From the NCBI GenBank assembly GCA_030652805.1, contig JAUSPT010000026.1, positions 1 through 53,454 on the forward strand: a DNA stretch of 53,454 nucleotides. The letters run 5' to 3'. Each line of letters begins with the position of its first letter. The first letter of the stretch is position 1. Positions 43,782 to 53,422 of this stretch are shown here, piece by piece. The notes below the pieces were generated by a model. That model ran no database searches, was not told the DNA's origin, and worked only from the letters and a program-made list of their open reading frames with translations. The stretch comes from a bacterium. Lineage in GTDB: Bacteria; JAHJDO01. A program made the position numbers and the translations under genes.

Positions 43782-44249
43782 ATGCAAAAGACTATTCTTT
43801 TCGTTTGTACAGGGAACAGCTGCCGTAGTATTATGGCTGAGGGACTACTTAAAAAGATGCTTTCTGAAAAAGGAGTTGAAGAATACAGTAAGTATAAAAT
43901 TATCTCTGCTGGAACTCATACAGTTGAAGGATTCCCTCCAGTTCACCTGACACAGAAGATTATGACTGAGCGAGACATAGATGTATCTTCATACAGGTCA
44001 AATAGACTAACTGAGGAAACAGTAAATAAAGCTGACCTTGTTCTGGTAATGACTCAGAAACATAAAGACGAGGTATTTCATACCTATTCAGAAAAGACAG
44101 GGAAGATATTTCTACTAAAAGAATTTGCAGAAATAGAGGATAAGAATCCAGATATAGCAGATCCTATCGGATTATCCTACGATGCATATAAATACTGTAT
44201 GGAAGAAATAGAGAAATGTTTAATAAAGGTTATAAAAAAGATTGAATAA
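43782..44249 (+). CDS. Low-molecular-weight phosphatase (protein tyrosine or arginine type)
   Basis: A 155-residue phosphatase. The P-loop C-x5-R is at Cys9-Arg15 in VCTGNSCRS, and the general-acid Asp is in ADPIG near residue 128. In Bacillus YwlE, a phosphoarginine phosphatase, the loop is CTGNTCRS and the Thr gives specificity; tyrosine phosphatases have Ile there. Ser here is polar and closer to YwlE. The gene order phosphatase-rpiB-glyA also matches the ywlE-ywlF-glyA neighbourhood of Firmicutes. Substrate remains open; arsenate reductase-like annotation is common but less likely. No ribosome-binding site is seen. Confidence 0.85.
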   Translation: MQKTILFVCTGNSCRSIMAEGLLKKMLSEKGVEEYSKYKIISAGTHTVEGFPPVHLTQKIMTERDIDVSSYRSNRLTEETVNKADLVLVMTQKHKDEVFHTYSEKTGKIFLLKEFAEIEDKNPDIADPIGLSYDAYKYCMEEIEKCLIKVIKKIE

Positions 44250-44718
44250 CAAGGATAAGGTCGCAATAGCTGCTGATCACGGTGGATGGCACTTAAAAGA
44301 AATACTCAAGCCCTTTTTGGAAGGTTTGGGTTATAAGTATGCTGATTTTGGCACATCGTCTGAAAAAGCCGTTGACTATCCGGATTTTGCATTAGTGCTG
44401 GCTGAAGCGGTGAGAGCAGGTAAATATAAAAAGGGTATATTGATATGTGGAACTGGTTTGGGCATGTCTATGTCAGCTAATAAGATTCCGGGAATCAGGG
44501 CAGCTCTATGTAATGATACATTTACTGCAAGGATGAGCAGGGAGCATAATGACGCAAATATTTTAACAATTGGGGGACGAGTGGTTAAAGAAAATTTAGC
44601 AAAAGAAATAGTTAAAGTATGGCTCCAGACAAAATTCAGTAATGCTCCTCGTCATAAGCAAAGAATAAAAAAAATCAAAGAAATTGAAAGCAAATACATG
44701 AGGATTTCAAAAAAGTAA
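44242..44718 (+). CDS. rpiB: Ribose-5-phosphate isomerase B
   Basis: It interconverts ribose 5-phosphate and ribulose 5-phosphate in the pentose phosphate pathway; some relatives act on other sugar phosphates. The 158-residue sequence has the opening [30 protein letters not shown] and the catalytic loop [17 protein letters not shown], with Cys as base, followed by [13 protein letters not shown]. The only upstream start in frame is TTG at 44242, overlapping the phosphatase gene by 8 bp, so translation is coupled. glyA starts one base after its stop. Confidence 0.94.
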   Translation: MNNKDKVAIAADHGGWHLKEILKPFLEGLGYKYADFGTSSEKAVDYPDFALVLAEAVRAGKYKKGILICGTGLGMSMSANKIPGIRAALCNDTFTARMSREHNDANILTIGGRVVKENLAKEIVKVWLQTKFSNAPRHKQRIKKIKEIESKYMRISKK

Positions 44719-44719
44719 T

Positions 44720-45964
44720 ATGAGTAATTTAAAAACAACTGATCCAGAAGTAGCAAAAGCAATCTATGATGAAACAAAAAGAGAATCTTCAAACCTTGAG
44801 CTTATTGCATCAGAGAATTTCGTGAGCGATGCTGTGCTTGAGGCTCAGGGCTCAATAATGACCAATAAATACGCAGAAGGCTATCCTCATAAAAGATACT
44901 ATGGCGGATGCGAATTTGTTGATGTTGTTGAGAATTTGGCTATAAAAAGAGCAAAAGAGATTTTTGGAGCTGACCATGCAAACGTGCAGCCGCATTCCGG
45001 TTCACAGGCAAATATGGCGGTTTATTTTTCCATGTTGGATATGGGAGATACAATTCTAGGTATGGACTTAAGCCATGGTGGACATTTAACACACGGTAGT
45101 CCGGTAAACTTTTCAGGAAAATATTTTAATATTATCTCTTACGGAGTGAGTAAGAAAACAGAAACAATAGACTATGAATATGTAGAAAAATTGGCACTTG
45201 AAGAGAAACCTAAATTGATAATTGCAGGCGCTAGTGCTTATCCTCGCATAATAGATTTCGCAGCATTCAGAAAGATTGCAGATAAAGTAAATGCGTATCT
45301 TATGGTGGATATGGCTCATTTTGCAGGACTTGTTGCAGCAAAAATTTATCCAAGCCCTATTCCATACGCTGATTTTGTTACCACCACTACACATAAAACA
45401 TTAAGAGGTCCACGCGGAGGTATGATTTTATGCAAGGGAAAATATGCAAAGCAAATAGACAAAATGATTTTTCCTGGTATTCAGGGGGGCCCCCTGATGC
45501 ATGTCATAGCTGCTAAAGCTGTTGCATTCAAGGAAGCCATGGCAGAAGGATTTAATGACTATCAGAAACAGATCGTAAGAAATGCCAAGGCACTTGCCTC
45601 AGAACTGAATAAAAGAGACTTTCGGCTTGTTTCCGGTGGAACAGATACTCATCTTATACTACTGGATTTAACTAATAAATGTATCTCAGGCAAGGACGCA
45701 GAGAAGGCATTAGATGTTGCCGGAATAACAGTAAATAAAAATGCTATTCCATTTGATAAGCAAAGCCCATTTATTACGAGTGGAATAAGAATAGGAACTC
45801 CTGCTGTAACTACAAGAGGTATGAAAGAGCCCGAAATGAAGTTCATTGCAGAAATGATAACAAAGGTGCTTACGAATATTAATGATATAGATAATCTTAA
45901 ACAGACCTTATCAATAGTGACCAGTCTCTGCAATCAATTCCCTTTGTATGCCAACAAACTCTAA
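44720..45964 (+). CDS. glyA: Serine hydroxymethyltransferase
   Basis: This PLP enzyme converts serine to glycine and loads tetrahydrofolate with a one-carbon unit. It has 414 residues. Family blocks are clear: [51 protein letters not shown], and the PLP lysine in [13 protein letters not shown] near residue 226. The 3' end overlaps the next gene by 17 bp. Confidence 0.97.
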   Translation: MSNLKTTDPEVAKAIYDETKRESSNLELIASENFVSDAVLEAQGSIMTNKYAEGYPHKRYYGGCEFVDVVENLAIKRAKEIFGADHANVQPHSGSQANMAVYFSMLDMGDTILGMDLSHGGHLTHGSPVNFSGKYFNIISYGVSKKTETIDYEYVEKLALEEKPKLIIAGASAYPRIIDFAAFRKIADKVNAYLMVDMAHFAGLVAAKIYPSPIPYADFVTTTTHKTLRGPRGGMILCKGKYAKQIDKMIFPGIQGGPLMHVIAAKAVAFKEAMAEGFNDYQKQIVRNAKALASELNKRDFRLVSGGTDTHLILLDLTNKCISGKDAEKALDVAGITVNKNAIPFDKQSPFITSGIRIGTPAVTTRGMKEPEMKFIAEMITKVLTNINDIDNLKQTLSIVTSLCNQFPLYANKL

Positions 45965-47465
45965 AAAGTTAAAATTCCTGACACTTACCTCAGCAATTAG
46001 TATCATATTCATGGTTCTTGTAATTTTAAATATTCTTCCATTGGGTATTAAGCACGAATGGGCTTGGAAATATTCACATCCAGAGAATTTTGATGGGCTC
46101 TGGTTTTCAGTGCTTATTTCCTCTGTTTTTCTTCTGCTGTCTTATAAGTCGATCGGTTATAAAAAATTAGCAGGTTCCAAACCCCCAATAGAATTTCTCT
46201 CTATAGTCCTTATATGTCTTTTCAGCTACCTTTTTAACATTGCCATTTGTTACTTAAGCCCAGCAGGCTTCTATAATCTAATTTTGACTATTATAAGTCC
46301 ATGGGCAACCAGCTATTTCAATGTTGCTGTTGGGATTAGAGATATTAGTTATTGGTTAAGCAATTTTCATACTTTTATTGAATATGCTCCCTTACATGCC
46401 AGAGTACATCCTCCAGGAAATATATTGTTTTTCTGGTGGATAATTCACATATTTAATAATTTATCCATCCTAACAGATTCTTTTCTAAGTATGGTAAAGA
46501 GCACCACTCTAGATCCATTACCTGTGTTTTCAATTATTGGGAATACTTTCCGTCATTCCTTCAACAATGCTGAAAAAGCCGCATCAGTATTTCTGTCGTT
46601 ATTTTTGCCATTTCTTAAGTGTGTTGTGATTATTCCTATATATTATTTAGGGAAACTTATATATGATAAAAAAACATCTTTAATTGCAGTATGTTTTTAC
46701 GCAGCTATTCCTGCACTTAATTTATTTACACCTGGAATGGACCAGACATATACTCTGGTTTCTGTCTTGTCTTTTTATTTATTTTGTTTCTCTATTAAAA
46801 AAAACAATATTTGGTTTGCTATTCTTTCTGGACTGGTTTTATCAATAGGCATTATGCTGAGTTTCTGTTTTCTGGTTATCTTGGGTTTGATAATTTGTTA
46901 TGGGCTAATATGGCTTTGGATAAATAAAACACATTTAAATTACATATTAAAGAGTTTTTCAGTATTGTTTGTAGCTTTGACAGCTCTCCCTTTGTTGTTT
47001 TATCTTTTATATGACTTTAATATTATAAAATTTTTCGTGAGTATTAATGTGTTTTCAGAAAATGCGCGATTAGACATCGTTGGCAGTGAGGTCGCACGCC
47101 GAACATACTGGAAATGGCTATTATATAATCCTGTAGATTTTTCCCTGTTTATTGGTATCCCAATTTCAATGCTTTCTTTCAGAAGTATTTATAACATTAT
47201 AAGGTCAAGAAAAATAAGCCCAGCCAATGTCTTCTCTGTGTCTTTTTTTATCATACTATTTTTACTTCTATTCTCTGGAATAAATCGCTCTGAGGTGGCA
47301 AGATTATGGATGTTTCTCATGCCCTTTCCTGTATTAATAGCTGCCTCGCAAATCGCACAAATAAAGATAAAAACTAGTTCTGCCTTCTTAATACTACTTT
47401 CCCTGCAGATCCTTCAAACAATAATTTTTAAGTTATTTGTAAATGTATACGGGGTAATTAGCTAA
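45948..47465 (+). CDS. Multi-spanning membrane protein, possible GT-C glycosyltransferase
   Basis: This 505-residue inner-membrane protein has about 10 to 12 hydrophobic helices. The loop ending in [13 protein letters not shown] (about 155-168) resembles the HPPG segment of lipid-carrier-dependent glycosyltransferases, and an acidic residue lies earlier (VGIRDISYW). A second part, [19 protein letters not shown], is also typical of this group. It overlaps glyA by 17 bp, which suggests co-transcription but not shared function. Donor and acceptor cannot be judged, and the family assignment is tentative. Confidence 0.6.
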   Translation: MPTNSKKLKFLTLTSAISIIFMVLVILNILPLGIKHEWAWKYSHPENFDGLWFSVLISSVFLLLSYKSIGYKKLAGSKPPIEFLSIVLICLFSYLFNIAICYLSPAGFYNLILTIISPWATSYFNVAVGIRDISYWLSNFHTFIEYAPLHARVHPPGNILFFWWIIHIFNNLSILTDSFLSMVKSTTLDPLPVFSIIGNTFRHSFNNAEKAASVFLSLFLPFLKCVVIIPIYYLGKLIYDKKTSLIAVCFYAAIPALNLFTPGMDQTYTLVSVLSFYLFCFSIKKNNIWFAILSGLVLSIGIMLSFCFLVILGLIICYGLIWLWINKTHLNYILKSFSVLFVALTALPLLFYLLYDFNIIKFFVSINVFSENARLDIVGSEVARRTYWKWLLYNPVDFSLFIGIPISMLSFRSIYNIIRSRKISPANVFSVSFFIILFLLLFSGINRSEVARLWMFLMPFPVLIAASQIAQIKIKTSSAFLILLSLQILQTIIFKLFVNVYGVIS

Positions 47466-47489
47466 ATATTTGTTTCTTCTACTCAATAT

Positions 47490-48425
47490 GTGTATATTGT
47501 GGGCATCATGAAAAAATCAAAATCTAATACTACCAAAAAACAAGTAATGGATTTTGTAGATAAAGAATTCTCTTTTACAACATCGATAACCAGAGGTAAA
47601 TCATCTAACAGGTCAGGAGAGTCGCATTATCATATTTTTGAAATAGAATTACAATATGTAAGATACGGAAGCGGAGCCTATTTTGTAAAAGACAGAAAAT
47701 ACCCGCTTAAAGAGGATTCTATTTTAATAATTCATAAAGGAGAAGTTCATAACTATATTAAAGGAGACTCGTTAGCTCCTATGGACAGGGTATATCTTGC
47801 TTTTAATCCATCTATATTTAGAAATACACAATACACATATAAAAAACTAATCTCCCATATTACTGAATGCAAAAAAAACTTCTCTCATCAAGTATCATTC
47901 CCTCCTGAGGAAAGTCAAAGAGCAGATTTGATTATTTCCAATATAACCTCTGAATGGGAAAACAAAAAACTGCATTACAGAGAAGCAATAGTAAACCTGC
48001 TTCTGGAGCTTTTTATAATTATACATAGATCCTTTTCTTTTAGTGCTTCTGGAACCAGCACACATAAAAAAATTGAATCAACTGTACAAGACAAGCTTAT
48101 AAGCAAAGTGATTTCTTACATAGATAAAAATTATCGAAACCCTTTGCATCTGGCAACTCTGAGCAGGCATGTCTTCCGTTCTTCATACCATCTTAGCCAT
48201 ATTTTTAAGGATGTTACAGGATTTAATTTTAAAGAATATCTAATAAATAAACGCATTATGAAAGCCAAGAATCTTCTTGAGTCAGAATCAGATATAAAAG
48301 TAATATCTGTAGCTGAGGATGTTGGATTCTCTAATCTCAGCACCTTTAACAGGGATTTCAAACGCCTTACAGGAATCAATCCATCAGAATACCGCAAGTT
48401 TTGCACACATTTCCGCAAAAAATGA
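47490..48425 (+). CDS. AraC family transcriptional regulator
   Basis: A 311-residue regulator. The N-terminal part (about 25-150) is a cupin-like sensor (HYHIFEIELQYVRYGSGAYFVKD, with IIHKGEVHNYI). The C-terminal part (about 200-305) has two helix-turn-helix units: LATLSRHVFRSSYHLSHIFK and IKVISVAEDVGFSNLSTFNRDFKRLTGINPSEYRK, the second being the AraC hallmark. The frame opens with GTG at 47490; the ATG at 47508 is a likely alternative and neither has a good ribosome-binding site. It precedes an amidohydrolase and two aminotransferases, which it probably controls in response to a small molecule. Confidence 0.9.
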   Translation: MYIVGIMKKSKSNTTKKQVMDFVDKEFSFTTSITRGKSSNRSGESHYHIFEIELQYVRYGSGAYFVKDRKYPLKEDSILIIHKGEVHNYIKGDSLAPMDRVYLAFNPSIFRNTQYTYKKLISHITECKKNFSHQVSFPPEESQRADLIISNITSEWENKKLHYREAIVNLLLELFIIIHRSFSFSASGTSTHKKIESTVQDKLISKVISYIDKNYRNPLHLATLSRHVFRSSYHLSHIFKDVTGFNFKEYLINKRIMKAKNLLESESDIKVISVAEDVGFSNLSTFNRDFKRLTGINPSEYRKFCTHFRKK

Positions 48426-48501
48426 GTAGAAAAGATTTTTTTTTTGCGTAGACTGAATAAAAAACAAATCTATAACAAGTTTATAACTGAAAGGTGTCGA
48501 A

Positions 48502-49395
48502 ATGATAATTGATGTACATGCACACATAACCTACCACAGGTTTCCTGAGTTCGTTCAGAAACTTAACAGGAAAGAATTCACTGCTGAAATTCTACTTAAA
48601 AGAATGGATATGGAGAGGATCGACAAGTCTGTTATCCTTCCATTAAGTAATCCAGAAAATGCTGACCAATTTGGCGTAAGCAATATCTTTGAAGCGCTTG
48701 AAGCTGCAAGAAAATATCCTGACAGATTAATCGCTTTTTGTAATGTTGATCCCAGAGCAATGATGAATTCTCCTGAAGCTGATTTGTCAAAGGTTCTAAC
48801 GGTTTATAAGGAAATGGGATGTAAAGGGGTGGGAGAAGTCTGTTCTAATATTTATTTTGATGATAAGAGAGCCATGAATCTCTTTTATCATTGTGGAGAA
48901 TGCAAAATGCCTATTATTTTTCATATGGCAGATAGAATAGGCGGTGTTTATGGATTGGTGGACGATATTTACATACCAAGATTAGAGAAGGTACTCAAGG
49001 AATTTCCAAAAACTATTTTTATAGGTCATGCACCGGCATTCTGGGCAGAGATAGATGGAAATGTAGATATTGAGACTCGTGGACACTATCCAAAAGGTAA
49101 AATAAAAAAACCAGGGAGATTGCAGGAGCTCTTAAAAAAATATCCTAATCTTTACGGCGACCTTTCTGCCGGAAGCGGATATAATGCTATTTCGAGAGAT
49201 CCTGATTTTGGATACAAATTTCTTGAGGAATTTAATAACAAACTTCTTTTTGGAACAGATAGATTCACATCCGCTGACGAACCAATACCCGATATCATAC
49301 CCTTTATCAAAAATGCCTTTGAAGAAAATAAAATTTCTAAAGGAGCTTATGATAATATAACCCATAAAAACGCTCAAAAAATCATTGGAGAATAA
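48502..49395 (+). CDS. TIM-barrel amidohydrolase (amidohydrolase 2 type)
   Basis: A 297-residue metal-dependent hydrolase or decarboxylase. The metal ligands of the superfamily are visible: HAH near residues 6-8 (IIDVHAHIT), His in PIIFHMAD near 141, His in FIGHAPAFW near 175, and Asp in LLFGTDRFT near 253. GVGEVCSNIYFDD supplies a further acidic residue. It belongs to the branch with aminocarboxymuconate-semialdehyde decarboxylase and related enzymes; the substrate is unknown. AAAGGTG precedes the start. The next gene starts one base after its stop, so it acts with the aminotransferases. Confidence 0.88.
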   Translation: MIIDVHAHITYHRFPEFVQKLNRKEFTAEILLKRMDMERIDKSVILPLSNPENADQFGVSNIFEALEAARKYPDRLIAFCNVDPRAMMNSPEADLSKVLTVYKEMGCKGVGEVCSNIYFDDKRAMNLFYHCGECKMPIIFHMADRIGGVYGLVDDIYIPRLEKVLKEFPKTIFIGHAPAFWAEIDGNVDIETRGHYPKGKIKKPGRLQELLKKYPNLYGDLSAGSGYNAISRDPDFGYKFLEEFNNKLLFGTDRFTSADEPIPDIIPFIKNAFEENKISKGAYDNITHKNAQKIIGE

Positions 49396-49396
49396 G

Positions 49397-50614
49397 ATGG
49401 CTAAATTAGCAATTGATGGCGGCAAACCAGTTCGTACAGATCCCATGCCAAAACGTCGGCTCTTTGGCGAAGAAGAAAAAAAAGCTGCTACGGCGGTGTT
49501 TGATGAAGCGATTGCCTCAGGAGAAGCATTTGGTTACAATGGACCCCATGAGAAGGAATATGAAAAATCCTTTTGCGATTATATGGGTGGTGGATTTGCA
49601 GACGGTGTTAACTCAGGTACATCAGCTGTTTTCGTCGCACTTGGAGCATTACAGCTTGATCGGGGAAGCGAGGTAATTGTTCCCCCAATTACAGACCCGG
49701 GCGGAGTAATGCCTGTTGTTATGTTAAACTGTATTCCTGTTATTGCAGATTCAGACCATCGCTCATATAATGTAGGACCAGAACAAATTTCCGCTGTCAT
49801 AACAGAGAATACAAAAGCCATTATTGTTGCGCATATTGCCGGAGATGCTGTTGATATGGATCCTATTATGGAGATTGCACGTTCAAAAAATATTTTAGTC
49901 ATAGAGGATTGCGCTCAGGCACATGGAGCAAAATATAAAGGAAAACTTGTTGGTACAATTGGCGATATTGCAGCGTTTTCAACTATGTTTGGCAAACTTC
50001 ATGCAACAGGAGGACAGGGTGGAGTTGTCTATAGTAAAAATGAAGAGCTTTTCTGGAATGCTAAGCGATTTGCTGACAGAGGCAAACCTTTTAATTTGCC
50101 TGATGCTAAAGGTAATGTTGCAGCAGGATTAAATCTTAATCTTAATGAGCTTTCAGCTGCTATTGGCGTAACACAAATTAAAAAGTTAAACTCCATAATA
50201 TCCAGACGTAGAAAAGTTGCTGAAGCTATAAAAGAAAGACTCAATAAGGAATCAGAGATTGTATCTATGGGATGGCAGGTGCCTGAAACAGAGTCGGTAT
50301 ACTGGTTTATGCGCATACATGTTAAAACAGACATGCTTAAAGTTGATAAAATGAGTTTTGTTGAGGCTCTAAAGACAGAGGGAATTTCTGTGACTCCCTC
50401 TTACCGTCATATCCCATCAGAATCTCCATGGTGGGAAAATACTGGTCCATGGGAATTTTGCAGACAGGAATATAATAAAGATTTTCAATGTCCTAATGCA
50501 ATATCTGCAACAGATAGTCATTTCAATATCTCATTGAATGAAAATTATGGTAAAAAAGAAATAGACGATATAGTTAATGCGCTTAAAAAAGTAGAACAAG
50601 CTTATAAAAAATAG
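49397..50614 (+). CDS. DegT/DnrJ/EryC1 family PLP aminotransferase, copy 1
   Basis: This PLP enzyme of 405 residues belongs to the family that aminates keto-sugars and keto-cyclitols. The opening LAIDGGKPVRTDPMPKRRLFGEEE is typical. The PLP Asp is in IEDCAQAHGA, and the lysine that binds PLP is in FGKLHATGGQGG (about residue 200). I chose ATG 49397, with GGAG six bases upstream and one base after the previous stop. It is a distant paralogue of the next gene. The opening and gene context resemble the StrS/AHBA-synthase branch, but the substrate is not known. Confidence 0.88.
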   Translation: MAKLAIDGGKPVRTDPMPKRRLFGEEEKKAATAVFDEAIASGEAFGYNGPHEKEYEKSFCDYMGGGFADGVNSGTSAVFVALGALQLDRGSEVIVPPITDPGGVMPVVMLNCIPVIADSDHRSYNVGPEQISAVITENTKAIIVAHIAGDAVDMDPIMEIARSKNILVIEDCAQAHGAKYKGKLVGTIGDIAAFSTMFGKLHATGGQGGVVYSKNEELFWNAKRFADRGKPFNLPDAKGNVAAGLNLNLNELSAAIGVTQIKKLNSIISRRRKVAEAIKERLNKESEIVSMGWQVPETESVYWFMRIHVKTDMLKVDKMSFVEALKTEGISVTPSYRHIPSESPWWENTGPWEFCRQEYNKDFQCPNAISATDSHFNISLNENYGKKEIDDIVNALKKVEQAYKK

Positions 50615-50625
50615 GAAAACGCAAT

Positions 50626-51948
50626 ATGGAAAAGCTAGCGCTTTTAGGCGGACCAAAAGCAGTTAAAGCCGACCCAGAGGATATGTTCAATTGGCCAATT
50701 ATTACCAAAGAGATGGAAGACGGGGTTTTGAAAGTACTCAGGGAAGGTAAGATGTCTCATAATGATGTTACCAAAGAATTTGAGAGAGAATATGCAAAAT
50801 GGCATGGCATGAAATATGCACTTGGTCATTCCACAGGAACAGGGGCTTTGCATGGTGCAATGTTTGGTTTAGGCATAGGACATGGGGATGAAATAATCTG
50901 CCCGAGCATAACCTATTGGGCATCAGCTCTGCCTGTATACTCTCTTGGTGGTACTGTTGTATTTTGCGACATTGATAAAGACACATTAAATATTGATCCA
51001 AATGATATTGAACACAGAATCACTGAACGAACAAAAGCTATTGTAGTGGTTCATTACGCAGGTATGCCTGCTGATATGTATCCTATAATGGAGATTGCTC
51101 GCAAACATAACATCAAGGTCATTGAGGACGTTTCTCATGCACATGGGGCATTGTACAGGGGAAAGCTTACGGGAACATTTGGAGATGTTTCAGCTTTTTC
51201 ATTAATGAGCGGCAAATCTTTTGCAACAGGCGAGGCAGGCATTATGCTTACAAACGACCAGAGAGTTCATGAACGCGCGCTTCTTTTTGGTCATTATGCG
51301 CGCCATAATGAGGTGCAATTAGAAGATCTTAAGCCATTGACAGGCCTTCCTTGGGGCGGTTACAAATACAGAATGCATCAACTTAGTTCAGTTGTGGGAC
51401 TTGTACAGATTAAGAATTATCCAAAGCAGATGAAAGAAATAGATAAAGCAATGAATTATTTTGCTGATCTTTTAGAAGGAGCACCAGGTATTAAGGTCCG
51501 CCGTCCTGAAAAGGATTCAGGAACTACAATGGGCGGCTGGTATGCAGCCAGAGGATTATATCGGCCTGAAGAACTTGGAGGACTCTCAATTAAACGATTC
51601 TGTGAAGCGATAAAGGCTGAAGGGGGTAGATGCAGCCCTGGAGGCAATAAACCATTACACTTACATCCTGTCTTTAATGACATTGATGTATATAATCAGG
51701 GAAAGCCTACACGCATCGCAAATTCCCCAGAGGATATAGATGTAAGACAACCTGTTGGCAGTCTGCCGGTTTCCGAAAATATACATAAATATACTTTTGG
51801 TATTCCATGGTTCAAGCACTACAGACCCAACATAATAGAGGAACATGCAAATGCAATTAAGAAAGTGGTTGAAAATTACAGGGAACTCCTGCCTGGAGAT
51901 ACAAAAGAAGAGGATGCTGGAGGATTCGGTTTAACTGCAAGACAGTAG
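50626..51948 (+). CDS. DegT/DnrJ/EryC1 family PLP aminotransferase, copy 2
   Basis: A 440-residue PLP aminotransferase 11 bp after copy 1. It shares the opening LALLGGPKAV, the PLP Asp168 in IEDVSHAHGA and the lysine Lys197 in MSGKSFATGEAG. It differs most in the substrate region and has a longer C-terminus (about residues 345-440, with VRQPVGSLPVSENIHKYTFGIPWFKHY). Tandem copies with an amidohydrolase suggest either two amination steps or a heterodimer. It is followed at once by the right IS. Confidence 0.88.
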   Translation: MEKLALLGGPKAVKADPEDMFNWPIITKEMEDGVLKVLREGKMSHNDVTKEFEREYAKWHGMKYALGHSTGTGALHGAMFGLGIGHGDEIICPSITYWASALPVYSLGGTVVFCDIDKDTLNIDPNDIEHRITERTKAIVVVHYAGMPADMYPIMEIARKHNIKVIEDVSHAHGALYRGKLTGTFGDVSAFSLMSGKSFATGEAGIMLTNDQRVHERALLFGHYARHNEVQLEDLKPLTGLPWGGYKYRMHQLSSVVGLVQIKNYPKQMKEIDKAMNYFADLLEGAPGIKVRRPEKDSGTTMGGWYAARGLYRPEELGGLSIKRFCEAIKAEGGRCSPGGNKPLHLHPVFNDIDVYNQGKPTRIANSPEDIDVRQPVGSLPVSENIHKYTFGIPWFKHYRPNIIEEHANAIKKVVENYRELLPGDTKEEDAGGFGLTARQ

Positions 51949-51992
51949 GCAGTATAAGCCCTCAATATCAGCTGAGTTGCTTACTGTCAACC

Positions 51993-52033
51993 ACATTTAG
52001 AAATGTCCGCTTTTAAAACATTTAGAAATGTCC
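51993..52033. repeat. Doubled inner repeat at the left end of the right IS
   Basis: Two direct copies of a 16-bp sequence (51993-52008 and 52018-52033) lie 25 bp apart, and both are inverted with respect to 53407-53422. They are probably paired transposase binding sites. Confidence 0.75.
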
Positions 52034-52091
52034 TATTTTGTTAAGATTAGTAGTAGTAAATTTTTCTTTTTGATCAAACTTTTTCTTTTTG

Positions 52092-53363
52092 TTAATTATG
52101 TGCATATTGTGGATAACTCCTTGTCTTGTATTTTCTCCATGGATGGTCTTTTGGCGGTATGTAGACTTTTCTTATTTTAAATTCATATGGGTTTTTCCCA
52201 TCATTAGCCTTCTTTGGTCTCTTTGTTATTTCTCTGTGGTTTAAAGTTTCCCCTTTGTATTGTATTGATATTCTCTCATCTATATGCTCGCAGACTAAAA
52301 CTTTCTTTGCTCTTATCAGATTCTCTACCTGATAAAGCTTATTATCATGGCTTATTGTAAAATCATTTTTTAATACCCTCTTTGTCTTCCGGCAGAGAAT
52401 ATCATCCAGATTTGTACCTTCAGGGACTGTTCTATGTAAATCTGTTTTCTTTGCCGGCTCAACACTGAACCTCTCGTCATAGATTGGTAAATATTCCTCC
52501 AGAAACTTGTTGCCGTCTTCTTTTGTCTTAACTTCCTTAAGTCTCATTTCCTTTATTAGTCTATCCTGAAACGTCTTAAAAAGTCTTTCTATCCTTCCTT
52601 TTGCCTGCGGAGAGTCCGCATGTATTACATCTACTCCTAGCTCCTCACACGCTCTCTCAAATTGACTTAACGGCTTTCTATTATTTAATTCATCTTCTTT
52701 TGTCGGTTTCCCGTTAGATTTGTATGTTGTATGCTTGTCCAAATATATGCTGTTTGGAATACCGTTTTTTTCTATATACTTCTTGAAACTATCCATCGCA
52801 GGCATTGTTCCTTCATGATCATAAAACTTTCCAAATGTCTTGCTTGTTGCATCGTCTATGTATCCCATTAAAACCAGCTTAGGACCTCTCCCTTCCAGCC
52901 AATCATGATGCGATCCATCCATCTGTACCATTTCTCCAAAGCATTGCTTTCTTTCCCGCCATTGACAATGCTCTTTGTTACCGCGGCTTACTTTCCATTC
53001 TCCTTCTACTATGAGCCAGTTACGCAAAGTCTGAGTGCCTATCTCTATCTTATCTATTTCCAAAAGTTTTTCATTAGCAAGTAGTGGCCCAAATCCCTTG
53101 TATTTCTCTTTGTACAGACCTATGACCATGGACTTTATCTTCTTGGATATTGCTGCGTTTGATGGCTTCCCTCGTGATTTATGAACTATCCCTTTATCTC
53201 CTTCTCTACGAACTGTTTTTACTATTCTCCTTATCTGCCTCTCGCTCAAATTTAAAACATCCTTTGCTTCAACCTGTTTTAATTCTTTATCCAGTACCTT
53301 GCGAATTACATGTAACCGCTTTAGCTCTCTTTGACTTGCCATGATAATATCCCTTTCTGCCAT
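52092..53363 (-). CDS. IS transposase with HTH and DDE integrase core (ISNCY-like)
   Basis: A 423-residue transposase, the same length as the left copy once that start is corrected. The HTH region reads LNLSERQIRRIVKTVRREGDKGIVHKSRGKPS in part. The catalytic Asp-Asp-Glu lie in MDGSHHDW, YLDKHTT and KGRIERLF. AGGAGGG precedes the ATG. The core is nearly identical to the left copy. The N-terminal third and several C-terminal stretches differ, so the two are related elements and not a recent duplication. The frame is intact. Confidence 0.9.
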   Translation of the reverse strand: MAERDIIMASQRELKRLHVIRKVLDKELKQVEAKDVLNLSERQIRRIVKTVRREGDKGIVHKSRGKPSNAAISKKIKSMVIGLYKEKYKGFGPLLANEKLLEIDKIEIGTQTLRNWLIVEGEWKVSRGNKEHCQWRERKQCFGEMVQMDGSHHDWLEGRGPKLVLMGYIDDATSKTFGKFYDHEGTMPAMDSFKKYIEKNGIPNSIYLDKHTTYKSNGKPTKEDELNNRKPLSQFERACEELGVDVIHADSPQAKGRIERLFKTFQDRLIKEMRLKEVKTKEDGNKFLEEYLPIYDERFSVEPAKKTDLHRTVPEGTNLDDILCRKTKRVLKNDFTISHDNKLYQVENLIRAKKVLVCEHIDERISIQYKGETLNHREITKRPKKANDGKNPYEFKIRKVYIPPKDHPWRKYKTRSYPQYAHN

Positions 53364-53406
53364 AATACCCTCCTATTAAATCGGGTATTATAGCCTCTTT
53401 AAATTA

Positions 53407-53422
53407 GGACATTTCTAAATGT
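53407..53422. repeat. Inverted repeat, right end of the right IS
   Basis: This 16-bp arm is the reverse complement of 51993-52008 and 52018-52033. It lies 44 bp upstream of the transposase start and may overlap its promoter. Confidence 0.75.
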
